Under the pieces are notes generated by a model, which made no database searches, had not been told where the DNA came from, and worked only from the letters and a program-made list of their open reading frames with translations. From Haberlea rhodopensis (taxonomy: Eukaryota; Streptophyta; Magnoliopsida; Lamiales; Gesneriaceae): 64,000 nucleotides of DNA. Position numbers and translations under genes: made by a program. The stretch spans positions 1 to 64,000 of the forward strand of contig CAJQUN010001130.1 in the NCBI GenBank assembly GCA_907163345.1, read 5' to 3'. Positions 35,550-45,456 of the stretch are shown in pieces; position 1 is the first letter of the stretch, and each line of letters opens with the position of its first letter.

Positions 35550-37887
35550 TCACCGACGACGACGAGGAGCTAGATTTCCTCCCGTACCACAAGGAGGAGG
35601 ATTTGTCTGTCTTCTAACTCTTCGTTGTTGAACGACTTCTTCGCCCCTTTCCCTTGCCACAGGTGTGTTGGCAGGCTCCTGTATTGGCGTCAACTGAGGG
35701 AATAGAACGGGCGAGACATCGAAAGGTGAAGTCCTAGCTGCATATGTCGCAAACCCAAGACTGACATCTGTACCCATGCTGCTGAACTGGGGCTGAGTGG
35801 ACATGGGGGGATATGGCGTGAAGGGAGATAAATCATATGATTGTACAGGAACAGGAATATAATAGTCCGTAGTCATATTTGGCTCTGTCCACGTGGATGG
35901 ACCTGCAATATCTGTCTGCATATGTGCAGATGGACCTGCAATATCTGTCCACGTAGATGGACCTGCAATATCTGTCCACGTAGATGGAGTGCCTGCATGG
36001 AACTGTCGTGTATCAACAGGCTGGACTTCATTGTATGGCGGGAAGTTTCTGTCTCGTCGGTCACGAGCCACTCGCACCACATTGTCAAACATAGTCCTGT
36101 GTTGCCTCATCGACTCTGTCGTAATAGGCACTCCATCAGCCAGATGTCGGTCATAGCTTGTAGATAACTGTTCCATCTGCTCAATCTGCAAAGTACAAAT
36201 GTCCATATAAAATTTATACATCGAAACACAAATATAAAATTAAAATTTCACGTAATTAACGTACCACATGCTGCCATGCCGGGCCATCACCATGTTGATA
36301 TCCTGTCTGTACAAAGTATTCTTGACGCCCAATGTATCTACGTGTCACTTGTTCATACCACTCACTGTATCCGCCAACAACGTAGTAACCACCGTCAGTA
36401 AATCGTGGTCTGTCGACACGTAGATCATTTGCCCTCTCCCAGCAAAGTATGTGAGCTATATGCCTAGTGCTCCAGTTTTTGTTGACATTTCCCCTTCTAC
36501 CAACATTATGCAATGCCTCATCCCCCGATGGTGGATCTTCTGGGATATCTTGTAGCATCCCAAATTGTCGCAGTACTCGATCAGACCGTTGCATTTCAAC
36601 TATGTCGAAGAAAATCAACGGTCCCTTATATGTCCCCAACTCAGTGATTCCGTCAGTGTACTCATCAGGGTACGGCTGCCAATTAAACTGCAAAACAACA
36701 TTGCTTTTACATACTATGAAATGAGTATATTTTTGTACAAATTAATTTAACAGCATGCTTACTTGAGTTACTGGCTGGTCATCGAGGATGTCCCTTATGA
36801 TGCGTATGGAATGACTCCCAGTTTCTGTAAAGATTAAATGACACGACCACCTGTATATATTCAAATAAATTATTAAATGCATTCACACATAAGATCAATT
36901 ATAAAACAATGCATATTTGTACTACCTCACACCATATGGAGCAGAAGGTAACACATTGTTTGGGCCGACAATTATTGGTCCAATATCAGATCTATCGCTA
37001 CCCAATTGCGGAGTCAAACTTGGGATTCGTGACCATGCCCAAATCTCATTTATTGTAGTGACATCAATAACACAAGTTAGATTGACCAGAAACATATTTT
37101 AAATATTAAAAAAAACAAACATATTATTTACCTGTAAGAGTTGCACTGCACCACCTATAACTTTTTTCCCTTTCTCTGATGACGTGCACAACTCACGATA
37201 TAAATATGCCAATACAGCACTGCCCCAACTATATGTACTGGCAGAGTCGATATCCTCCAACTTTTGTAAATATAATAATCTAACAAAATTGCCTGAGGAA
37301 TCAGGGCACATAATCCCCCCTAACATCAATAACGCACAACCCCTTGTGAACTTAACAACATCATCTGCTGTACTATTTTCATCCAATGGATTGAGCAGCA
37401 AATGATTATGCAAAGCAACTAATTTCAAACGTGCGCCCTTAAGGTCTGTGATGGCTGGTAAGAAACCTAAATATGTATGGCAATATTCTTGCCAATCGGG
37501 TAGAGCCCTATCAATATCAGTCCCCGACACTACGATGCCATCTACTGGCAACGCCCATATTACTGCAATGTCTTGCAGTGTGATGGACGCTTCTCCTGAT
37601 CTAAAATGAAACGTGTGTGTTTCACGGCGCCATCTCTCAACTAAAGCCGTGATCAGGTGCATGTCAAGTTCAATCTTACCACACCTATAGATACCATAAA
37701 ATCCAATAACGTGCAATAAATTTACAACACGTATATCTAATGGACACATATCCCAAAAATAGCTATCTGGGTTTCTCACACGAAGTATACTATCCATATC
37801 ACCTGCCCATACATCCTCAGATCGATGTGTAGACTGCAACGACAAAAGATGTGTGTCAACCGGGCCTGGTTGTCTCATTTGATCCAT
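35550..37887 (-). CDS. Plant mobile domain (PMD, MAIN-like) protein carried by MULE-1 (673 aa)
   Basis: Five exons on the minus strand: 37887-37132, 37044-36926, 36850-36763, 36687-36265 and 36185-35550 (2022 nt with stop), all GT-AG with unbroken frame. The PMD core includes CPLDIRVVNLLHVIGFYGIY, ITALVERWRRETHTFHF, ITLQDIAVIWALPVDG, QIWAWSRIPSLTPQLG and a second half with WQPYPDEYTDG. The last exon is low-complexity, with repeated STWTDIAGP units and a basic tail (QRRVRRQ ... RRRR). PMD proteins MAIN and MAIL1 of Arabidopsis act in genome stability and transposon silencing, and PMD copies are known inside Gypsy and Mutator elements. A role here in transposition or in countering silencing is inference. 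Start: ATG at 37887 in a local MDQM context; the frame is open further upstream without a better ATG. Confidence 0.88.
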
Positions 37888-37929
37888 CCTGAAATATAAT
37901 ACAAAAATTAACAACATTAAACTCAACAT

Positions 37930-38035
37930 TACAAAAACAACCCGTCCGTCGCCCACCGCCGCCGCCCACCACCTGCCACCGCCGCCGCCGGCCGACGCCG
38001 CCGCCGGCCACCACCGCCGGCCACCGCCTCCATCT
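37930..38035. repeat. GC-rich imperfect CCG/CCACC repeat upstream of the PMD gene
   Basis: A run of ccgccgccgcc and ccaccgccggcc units in otherwise AT-rich DNA, in the presumed leader of the PMD gene. The sibling element has a shorter G-rich counterpart at about 39290-39365. Confidence 0.8.
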
Positions 38036-38338
38036 TCGTCAACTTAAATTTTAATATTTCACATCACAAAAATTTACTCCAACAAGTAATATACTCCCAC
38101 TACATATATTAAAATCATAATTTATCTACGATACATAAATAACAAAATTAAAAAGCTTACCTTAAATATTTTGGAAATAGCTTGATTTTTCCAGAAATGT
38201 TAGGAAGAAAATTTGAGAACGAACGGACGAAAGAATTTGCGGCGGAGGTTGAAGAACGAAGAAGACGAAGAAGAAACGAAGAGAAGAGAAAATGAGAATG
38301 GTGCGGCGGCGTGTTTGTTTTTTAGGTTAAAATTCATT

Positions 38339-38530
38339 GGTGTCGCCATCTGAGATGGCGACACCAATAAATATTATTGATGTCGCCAACTGAGTTGGCG
38401 ACATCAATATAATTTAATGATGTCGCCATCTCAGATGGCGACATCCATCATAAAAAAAAAATTTTTTTGTTAAAGTCGCCATGTGAGATGGCGACTTCAG
38501 TTGAAGTCGCCATCTCACATGGCGACTTAG
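38339..38530. repeat. Right subterminal array of five about 21-bp palindromes in MULE-1
   Basis: Five copies of the gtcgccat...atggcgac palindrome, one with compensating changes in both half-sites (gtcgccaactgagttggcgac). The last two mirror the outermost pair at the left end. Confidence 0.9.
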
Positions 38531-38609
38531 GTTAGTTTGATAATAAAAAAAAAAATTCGGTTAAATTGTTAAATTATTTTTTAAAATCGATTATTTAGTT
38601 AAAAAACCC

Positions 38610-38619
38610 GTGGTATACT
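38610..38619. repeat. MULE-1 right target site duplication
   Basis: gtggtatact, identical to 32130-32139. Confidence 0.95.
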
Positions 38620-38713
38620 GGTATCCAAATAATATTGTGAAGAAGAATGAAGAATATATAATAAGAATGATATTAATATTGTTAATAATATGAATATAAT
38701 AAACAAGAAGAGA

Positions 38714-38723
38714 TAAGTTACTA
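38714..38723. repeat. MULE-2 left target site duplication
   Basis: taagttacta, identical to 48110-48119. Confidence 0.9.
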
Positions 38724-39413
38724 GATTTTTTTATTAAAATATTCAAGAAAAAGTATTAATTTAACAAATAATCGATATTTTAAAACGTTTTAAAACTAAC
38801 CTAAAACAACACTTTAGATGACGACTTTAGCTGAAGTCGCCACCTGAAGTGGCGTCTTCAGTTCTGAGAAAAAAAATATTAAAGGCGTCATCTAAGATGG
38901 CGCCTTCAGATATTTTTTTATTGAATGCGCAATCTCAGATATCGTCTTCAATAATTCTTTTACACCGGCCCTTCCTCCTTTCTTTCTTCTTCTTCTTCCT
39001 TTCTTATTTCTTTCTCTCATATTCCAAACGAAATTTCTCTCCAAAAGTTTTCAAAATTCTTACACTTTTTTTTGCCAAACTTCCAAAGTTGTTGTGGTTG
39101 GCAATTTGTGGAGCTTAGTTGTTTATCATTTTTGAAGCTGAGGTAATTTTTTTTTGTAACATAAATTTTTGAAAGTTTTAAAATTTATATTATAACGTGT
39201 TTGATTTTTGTTGTTTGATAGTTTTTTATTGAAAAGATAATTATAGTGTGGATATGAATGACGAAGACCGTCGAATGATTTACGGCTGTTGGGGTGTCGG
39301 GAGGGGGCCATCGTTTTTCGGTGGCGGCCGCTAGCCGGCGGTGGCTGGTGGCGGGTGGTGGTGACCATGTTTATATTTTTGTTACGTTGATATTTGTTGT
39401 GTAATATTTCATG

Positions 39414-40516
39414 ATGGATTTACAAATAGCACCAGACCTGATTGACAGTCATCCCATATCATTGCAGTCATCTAATCGATCTGAGAATGTTTGGGCATGT
39501 GATATTCATACTACAATTCGATGCAAAAACCCTGATAAATATTTTTGGATCTTTGTCCCCTCGATACGTGTGTTGTGAGTCGATTGGACAATATTAATTT
39601 TTATGGTGTTCATAGGTCAGGTAAAATTGCACTTAACTTTCACCTCATCACGGCTTTAGTTGAGAGATGGCACCGTAAAACACATATTTTCCAATTTAGA
39701 TTCGGAGAGGCAACCATCACACTGCAAGACATTGCAGTGATATGGGCATTGCCAGTAGATAGTATCGTATTATTTGGTGTTGATTACAATATGAGTGTAC
39801 CTGAGTGGCAAGAATATTGTCATATGCTTTTGGGATTTACACCGGATACTACACACTTTAAAGGTGCAAAGTTGTACCTATCTGCAATAAAGCATCATTT
39901 GGTGAATAATGCTCTTAATGAGCACAATACGGCAGAAGATGTAGTCAGATATACTCGGGCTTGTGTAGTATTGATGTTAGGTGAAATTTTGTGCACTGAT
40001 TCATTTGGCAATACTATAAAGTTATTTTTTTTCCAGAAATTAGAGGATAGGGATTTTGTTGGCATTCATAGTTTGGGTAGTGCCGTGTTGGCATAATTGT
40101 ACCGTGAATTATGCACTTCCTCAATGAGAGGGAAAAAAAAGTGATAGGTGGTGAAGTACAAGTCATACAGGTAAACTTTACGTTTGTGCTTTTTAAATGA
40201 AATATTTTTCTCGTCATACTTAACTAATATTATTCATGACAATATTTTTAATTTAGGCATTGTCAAGAATACCAGGTTTAACTCCTCAAATGGGCGAGGC
40301 TAGATTCAACGTTGGCCCAATCATTATCAATTAGGAGAATATGTTATCTGCTGCTCCATATGGCGCAAGGTAATAATGTAATTATATTTAATGTTATTTT
40401 ATATGTTTTAAAATATTTATAGATTTTGTAATCGTGGTTCTACAGATGGGCATGTCATTTAAGGTTTACGAAAATAGGGAGACATTCTGTACGCATCATT
40501 AGGGGCATTCTTGATG
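39414..40516 (+). pseudogene. Broken PMD gene of MULE-2
   Basis: It reads from MDLQIAPDLIDSHP through SENVWACDI and KNPDKYFW, then a one-base loss (tttttggatc where MULE-1 has tttttgggat) shifts the frame. From 39545 it continues DLCPLDTCVVSRLDNINFYG, ITALVERWHRKTHIFQFRFG and ITLQDIAVIWALPVDS to SAVLA, where a stop replaces tyrosine. Remnants of exon 2 (RIPGLTPQMG, about 40270) and exon 3 (about 40446-40500) follow, with stops. The remaining exons are gone, cut off at a hairpin-like junction at 40497-40542. Confidence 0.88.
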
Positions 40517-40542
40517 AACAGCCATCAAGAATGTCCCTAATG
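40497..40542. repeat. 20-bp inverted repeat at an internal deletion junction of MULE-2
   Basis: cattaggggcattcttgatg, a six-base loop aacagc, then catcaagaatgtccctaatg: a 20-bp stem with one mismatch. The left arm belongs to PMD exon 3. Immediately right of the stem the sequence is the inverted 3' end of the transposase, so about 1.3 kb present in MULE-1 is missing exactly here. Confidence 0.85.
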
Positions 40543-41692
40543 GTACAACTCAAAACACGGGGTGTCCCAATACTCCTCCCCCCACATTGATTCGAATCGT
40601 CCTTGATATGTGCTCCAATATTCATTCATATTGTAACATGGTTTGACAAATGTTTTAGCTTTAAGCCATACTTTCGACACACTTGGATCACATGTGAGAA
40701 AGGTATTCCGAACTCTTTCCATTTTCCACAAGAGCATTCCCCTGATTTTAGATGCACAATATGCGTATTACCCCCACGTCCTGGTTATACTCTTGTGATA
40801 ACAGAAGCTGTTAGTTGTCTACGATCGAACATATAGACATCATGATGGATGGAATGATAGTCAGCGCGACCATATCTTTCGAACACATAATCTGGTCATT
40901 CTTGATTATTTTGAATCATTTGCTCCGTCTTCTTAAATCGTTCGAAAAAATATAGCACACAATGACCAAAAGTTAATTGCACAATGGCGGTGATCGGAAG
41001 TCAACGAGCACCTTTCATAACTCCATTTATGCATTCTGACATATTTGTGGCCATGATACCACAATTCCAGCTTTTGTCATAAGCAATAGACCATTGACAC
41101 TTATCAATACGACTCAAGTAATCAAAAGCTCTTGGTTCTAAAAGTTTTATCTTTTCCATTGCGCAATCAAATTTTATGAGCTGATTTCCTGATCCCGCTC
41201 TCCAACATTAGTATTTCAAATGAACGGATTTGAAGCGACTATTAAAGTTTGAACAAATATGTCTCAAACAAAATCGATGTACTCCACGGGGTGATTTGAA
41301 GTCAGGAATACAATCGGCTGCTGCAATGAGGCCCGGATGACGGTCAGAAATCAAACATTCACCACCCTCAGATCTTCTCACAGTATGCTTGCTAATCATC
41401 TCCAAAAACCATCTCCATGACACAAAGTTTTTTTCGTCAACAATTGCAAATGCCAAAGGTAAGGCTTGATTATTAGAGTCCATTGCCACTGCAATCAACA
41501 TCTTATGTTGATATTTCGTATACAGATGTGTTCCATCCACACTTATTAGCCGGTGGCAATGTTGAATCCTTCTACACATTAATGGAAGGCCCAGAACACA
41601 TAATTCAAAGTCTTTTCTCTGGTCTGGCATTTGTCAAGGTGAACCCAATCAACTACTGTGCCGGGATTCCATTTTTGTAAAGCTCCCATATA

Positions 41693-41697
41693 GTAAA
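41693..41697. repeat. Target duplication (left) of the nested Copia element
   Basis: gtaaa against gtaag on the right (46461-46465). The unoccupied site in the MULE-1 transposase reads gtaag, so the left copy has mutated by one base. Confidence 0.75.
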
Positions 41698-41874
41698 TGT
41701 TGAGCCTTAAACGCATGGTTGCGTTTAATGCGTTAAATTATCCCCGGTCAATCTTTGAGTTTTGATGATCAACAAAACTTGTGTTTGTTATACTAATGCA
41801 TCTACTTAGTGTGCAGATTAAGTGATGAAAAGTGGTTTGGAATGAAGAAAATCGAGTGTGCATATTATGGCATG

Positions 41875-42275
41875 GATCGCCCCAGGCGATGGTGATCATC
41901 GCCCCAGGCGATGGGTGCCAGGCGAGGCATCGCCACGCACATCGACAGAGGCGATGGCTAGGCGAGCATGCGAGGAAGATCGCTCCAGGCGATGATGACC
42001 ATTGCCTGAGGCGATGGCAACCAGGAGCGACATCGACAGAGGCGACGCCGAGGCAATGCGCGGGCATGCACACAGGGGAGATCGTTTCAGGCGATGGGCT
42101 GAACGCCCGAGGCGATGGCTGGAACGCCTGAGGCGATGTGGACTTCGCCCAAGGCGATGCAAGATTTTAGGCTGCTGAGGCTACGAAATTGGAATTTATT
42201 TTGGATCGCCTGAGGCGATGCGTGATTTATGCTGACCGTTGGGGCACGGCGATGGAGATCGCCTGAGGCGATCGA
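41875..42275. repeat. Array of short cgcctgaggcgatg palindromes in LTR U3 (copy 1)
   Basis: About a dozen imperfect copies of tcgcc(t/c)gaggcgatg or its variant cgccccaggcgatgg, each self-complementary around its centre (cgcctgaggcg). Local GC content is far above the surroundings. The equivalent in LTR 2 is at about 45633-46015. Confidence 0.85.
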
Positions 42276-42335
42276 GGAGTGATTTCAGCCTTTTGTGTAG
42301 CAACGGCTAGTAGGAGCCTAGGGGGCCTCCTACAC

Positions 42336-42343
42336 TATAAATA
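42336..42343 (+). promoter_or_regulatory. Putative LTR TATA box
   Basis: tataaata in the context cctacactataaatatgg. It is repeated at 46076-46083 in the 3' LTR and lies between the palindrome cluster and the presumed R region. Confidence 0.7.
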
Positions 42344-42654
42344 TGGATGCTTTGAAGCATTTTGAAGCTAAGAAACAAGTCTACAAACTTCTACAAAGCC
42401 TTGATCATTTTGAATTCATATTGCATTGCAATCTCCATACATTGTTATTGTATTGGAGCTTGTAATTCTTTTCTTTGTTAGAGTCTTATGTTTCTTCATG
42501 TGAGTACACCGTGAAGGTGTTTGTTGGTTTTATTGTAAAGGTCCTCCAACACCAAAGCAAGTTGGAAAATTGTAAAGTCGTCAACAAGTGAAGTTGGTGC
42601 AAGTGTGTGGCTATCCTTGGAGCCCTTAAGGCCAAGAAGACTCGTGAAGAGTTT

Positions 42655-42770
42655 TGGTAGCTCGGGAAGAGCTTTGTGTACTCGGGAAGAGTATTGTGCT
42701 CGGGAAGAGCTTGTGTACTCGGGAAGAGTAGTATGCTCGGGAAGAGCTTTGTAACTCGGGAAGAGTTGTG
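42655..42770. repeat. Minisatellite of ctcgggaagag units
   Basis: About seven tandem units of 16-20 bp sharing ctcgggaagag with variable spacers (ctttgtgta, tattgtg, cttgtgta). Present only in LTR 1. Confidence 0.85.
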
Positions 42771-43072
42771 TTGTGGCTAACTTGGAGCCCTCAAGGCCAA
42801 GATCTTTTGTTCTAGTGGAACCTCGGTTGGAGGTTATCTAACCGGGAAGAGGAGACGTGGGCGATTCATCGCCAAACTTCTATAACAAATATCCTTGTCA
42901 TTTACCGCACTATTTCATTACACATTTATTTATTTATTTACTTCTTCATTTCCTTTATTTATCGATTGACTTAAGCCTTCCACAAGCGCAAACTCTTTTA
43001 TTTTGCAAACTCATTTTAAAAGGCTAAAGTAGCCAATGAATCTCATTCACCCCCCTCTTCGATTCCAACAAG

Positions 43073-43085
43073 TGGTATCAGAGCC
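43073..43085 (+). other. Primer binding site (initiator tRNA-Met)
   Basis: tggtatcagagcc, the classical complement of the 3' end of plant initiator tRNA-Met, lies two bases after the 5' LTR. Confidence 0.92.
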
Positions 43086-43118
43086 ATTTGATTTCTGTTT
43101 TTAAATCAAAAATTTTAT

Positions 43119-44069
43119 ATGGCTAATCTAGCAAATGAGTTTGCTCAAGGTCAATCGACAAATAGACCTCCGCTCTTCACGGGTGATAATTACGGTTATT
43201 GGAAGAATAGAATTTCTCTATACATCCAATCCGTTGATTATGACCTTTGGAAGATCATAGTGAAAGGTCCACACATTCCTTTAAATGAAGTTGGGGGAAT
43301 AAGTGTTCCCAAAGAAATGGACGATTTCACTAGAGCAGACATGATTTTAATATCTCAAAATGCTAAAGCTATTAATATTTTGCATTGTGCTTTAGATATG
43401 AAGGAGTACAACCGGATCTCGATGTGCTCAACCGCAAAGGAGATATGGGACAAATTACAAATTTGTCATGAAGGCACTAATCAAGTGAAGGAGACCAAGA
43501 TTGATCTATTGCAACTCAAATATGAGACATTTGAGATGGAGTCCGGAGAAGAGGTTGATTCAATGTTTAGAAGGCTCACCCAAATAATAAACGAGCTTAC
43601 TCAACTTGGAGAGAAGTATCCTCCAAAGCAAATATGGAGGAGAGCACTAAGAGCATTGCCAAAGGAATGGGATGCGAAGAGAACCGCCATCATTGAGTCC
43701 AACAAAGGAGAAAGTGCATCTTATGACCTTGATGAGCTTCATGGCACATTGGTGACTCATGAACTTGAAGTATCAACAAGGAAAGGCATAAAGGATGATG
43801 ATAGATCTATGAGAAAGGGGATCGCCTTGGTCGGGAGAAAAGATCAATCCGAGGATGACGAAGATGATGAGGAAATGGTCTTGTTCACAAAGAAGTTCAA
43901 GAAGCTCTTCAACAAACATAGCAAGTCAAAGACCTCAAGTGCTACCAAACAAGAATCCAAACATGAGGTAACTTGTTATAATTGTCAAGAAAAAGGCCAT
44001 TATGCTAACAAGTGTCATAGGAAGAAGAATGAGGACAAAGGGAAGAAGAAGGCGTTCATAGCTACATGA
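43119..44069 (+). CDS. Copia-type Gag (UBN2-like), first part, 316 aa
   Basis: Starts at the ATG just after the primer binding site. The N-terminal half has the GDNYGYWKNRISLYIQSVD pattern and a long helical UBN2-type capsid region (about 60-215). A lysine-rich linker follows, then a CCHC knuckle C-x2-C-x4-H-x4-C (CYNCQEKGHYANKC) near residues 286-299. It would form the particle that packages the RNA. The frame ends at tga in acatgagtgat; related Gags normally continue here with a tryptophan codon, so one G has probably been lost and the downstream acidic frame is the continuation. Confidence 0.88.
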   Translation: MANLANEFAQGQSTNRPPLFTGDNYGYWKNRISLYIQSVDYDLWKIIVKGPHIPLNEVGGISVPKEMDDFTRADMILISQNAKAINILHCALDMKEYNRISMCSTAKEIWDKLQICHEGTNQVKETKIDLLQLKYETFEMESGEEVDSMFRRLTQIINELTQLGEKYPPKQIWRRALRALPKEWDAKRTAIIESNKGESASYDLDELHGTLVTHELEVSTRKGIKDDDRSMRKGIALVGRKDQSEDDEDDEEMVLFTKKFKKLFNKHSKSKTSSATKQESKHEVTCYNCQEKGHYANKCHRKKNEDKGKKKAFIAT

Positions 44070-44827
44070 GTGATAGCGACTCCGATGAAGAAGAAACCAA
44101 CCTTTGTCTCATGGCCAAAGATGACACAAATGATGAAGGAAATGAAAGCGATGATGAGGTACCATCTTATGATGAATTATTAGATGATTATAATGAACTC
44201 ATTGATTGTCTTGGTAAAACCAAGAAGAGCAACAAATTGCTTAAGCTAGACTTGGCTTAGAAGGAAGAAGAAAATATTATTTTGAAAAATCAAGTGCTTG
44301 ATTTAAAGACATCTTTTGCCAAGTTTAGTGATAGTAGTTTAAAGATGAATGAATTGCTTGGCTTGCAACGTTGTAGCCTTGATAAAGTCGGATTAGGCTT
44401 CTCAAGCAAAACTAAAACTTTTTCAAGCTTGTTGGCTAAAGCAAAACATAATTCTCCTACTTGCAATTATTGTTGTAAAAATGGTCATACTAAGAATAAA
44501 TATAGGTTTGCTAAAATCCAATACCAACCTAACAAGAGGTGTAAATGGATTCCAAAAGTGCCATTGAAAGTTAACCCACAAGGACCCAAAAATCAAATGG
44601 GTACCAAAGATCCTCTTATTGTCAATTTGTTTTGTAGGGACAACAAAGGGAAGGATGAAGGCACAAGCAATACAAAGGAGGAGCTCATCTTATTCACCTC
44701 AATAGAAGAGGCGCGTGGCATTGGACCAATGACAAGAACGAACTCTCATCATCGAGGGTACATTTACTGTATTCATGTTAAAAGAGCAATTCAAAATTCA
44801 TTGGCACAAATTAATTGTGATCAATAA
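44066..44827 (+). pseudogene. Gag continuation, frameshifted, and a second zinc knuckle remnant
   Basis: The frame opening at 44066 overlaps the previous stop by four bases and reads SDSDSDEEETNLCLMAKDD, the usual acidic continuation of this Gag type, to a stop at 44258-44260. A further frame at 44282-44827 contains CNYCCKNGHTKNKY, a knuckle whose last cysteine is changed to tyrosine, and a basic PKVPLKVNPQGPKNQMG segment. This is the point just before protease in complete elements. No pol follows. Confidence 0.8.
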
Positions 44828-45442
44828 ATATTGAAGCTCAATATTCATTGTAGTAAAATGGAATACCCCTTAGCATATGCACATATAAATTATTTAATGC
44901 ATGATGTATGCTTATCTTTTTATAGTAAGTATCTTGATATGCCTTGCATTCAAATTTGAATATGCTATGTGAAAATGTGCAATTATATGATGTGTTATAA
45001 TGCATTGATAATTTTATTGTTTATTGGGCATGAATGCATGAACATATGCACACATTGCAACATTTAGAATTTATGGTTGAGTGCCTTAAACGCATGTGTA
45101 TTTTACTAATTGATTTGATCTAATAGCTATTACATGCTTGGTGAGGACCATGTGTAAAATTGTTAAAATATGACTATGTGTCAACATATTTGAGCTATGT
45201 TTAGTTAAATTTTATGCTTTTTGATTATCACAAAAAGTGGGAGAATTTTGTGATAAACTTGAACCTTAATACATGCATAGTTTAAGGGGGAGAGCTTATG
45301 TATGCATGGTTTGAGGGGGAGAGTTATTTGTTTAATGCTTTACTTGTTTAACTTGTAGTGTATGCAATTGTTAAGGGGGAGTCATTTGTACTCACATTTC
45401 ATGCATATTACTCATTCAAGTTTATCAAGTTTTGTGATCATC
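44828..45442. other. Non-coding internal region of the Copia element
   Basis: AT-rich sequence with repeated aagggggag words (about 45285, 45312, 45373) leading to the polypurine tract. In a complete element pol would occupy this position. Confidence 0.6.
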
Positions 45443-45455
45443 AAAAAGGGGGAGA
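45443..45455 (+). other. Polypurine tract
   Basis: aaaaagggggaga directly before the 3' LTR. Confidence 0.9.
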
Positions 45456-45456
45456 T

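Larger units (their letters stand above)
32140..38609 (+). mobile_element. Mutator-like element MULE-1, complete, with transposase and PMD genes (6470 bp)
   Basis: The element starts gggttttttaactaaata and ends with its near inverse, tatttagttaaaaaaccc. It is flanked by a perfect 10-bp target duplication (32130-32139 and 38610-38619), within the 9-11 bp usual for Mutator. Next to each end are arrays of about 21-bp palindromes. Inside are a transposase ORF on the plus strand (32921-35281) and a five-exon plant mobile domain gene on the minus strand (35550-37887), convergent with each other. Intact ends, an exact target duplication and an intact second gene suggest a young insertion. The only clear lesion is a frame slip in a G run near the transposase C-terminus. 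Confidence 0.95.
41698..43070 (+). repeat. 5' LTR of the nested Copia element (1373 bp)
   Basis: Begins tgttgagccttaaacgc and ends gattccaaca. It contains a GC-rich palindrome cluster (about 41875-42275), a TATA box (42336-42343) and a ctcgggaagag minisatellite (about 42655-42770). The minisatellite and surrounding about 350 bp are absent from the 3' LTR. Confidence 0.95.

Noticed and set aside
41738..42162. Frames within the LTR palindrome array (both strands)
   Set aside because: Long open frames arise from the GC-rich repeat itself; they are mirrored in the other LTR and have no domain.
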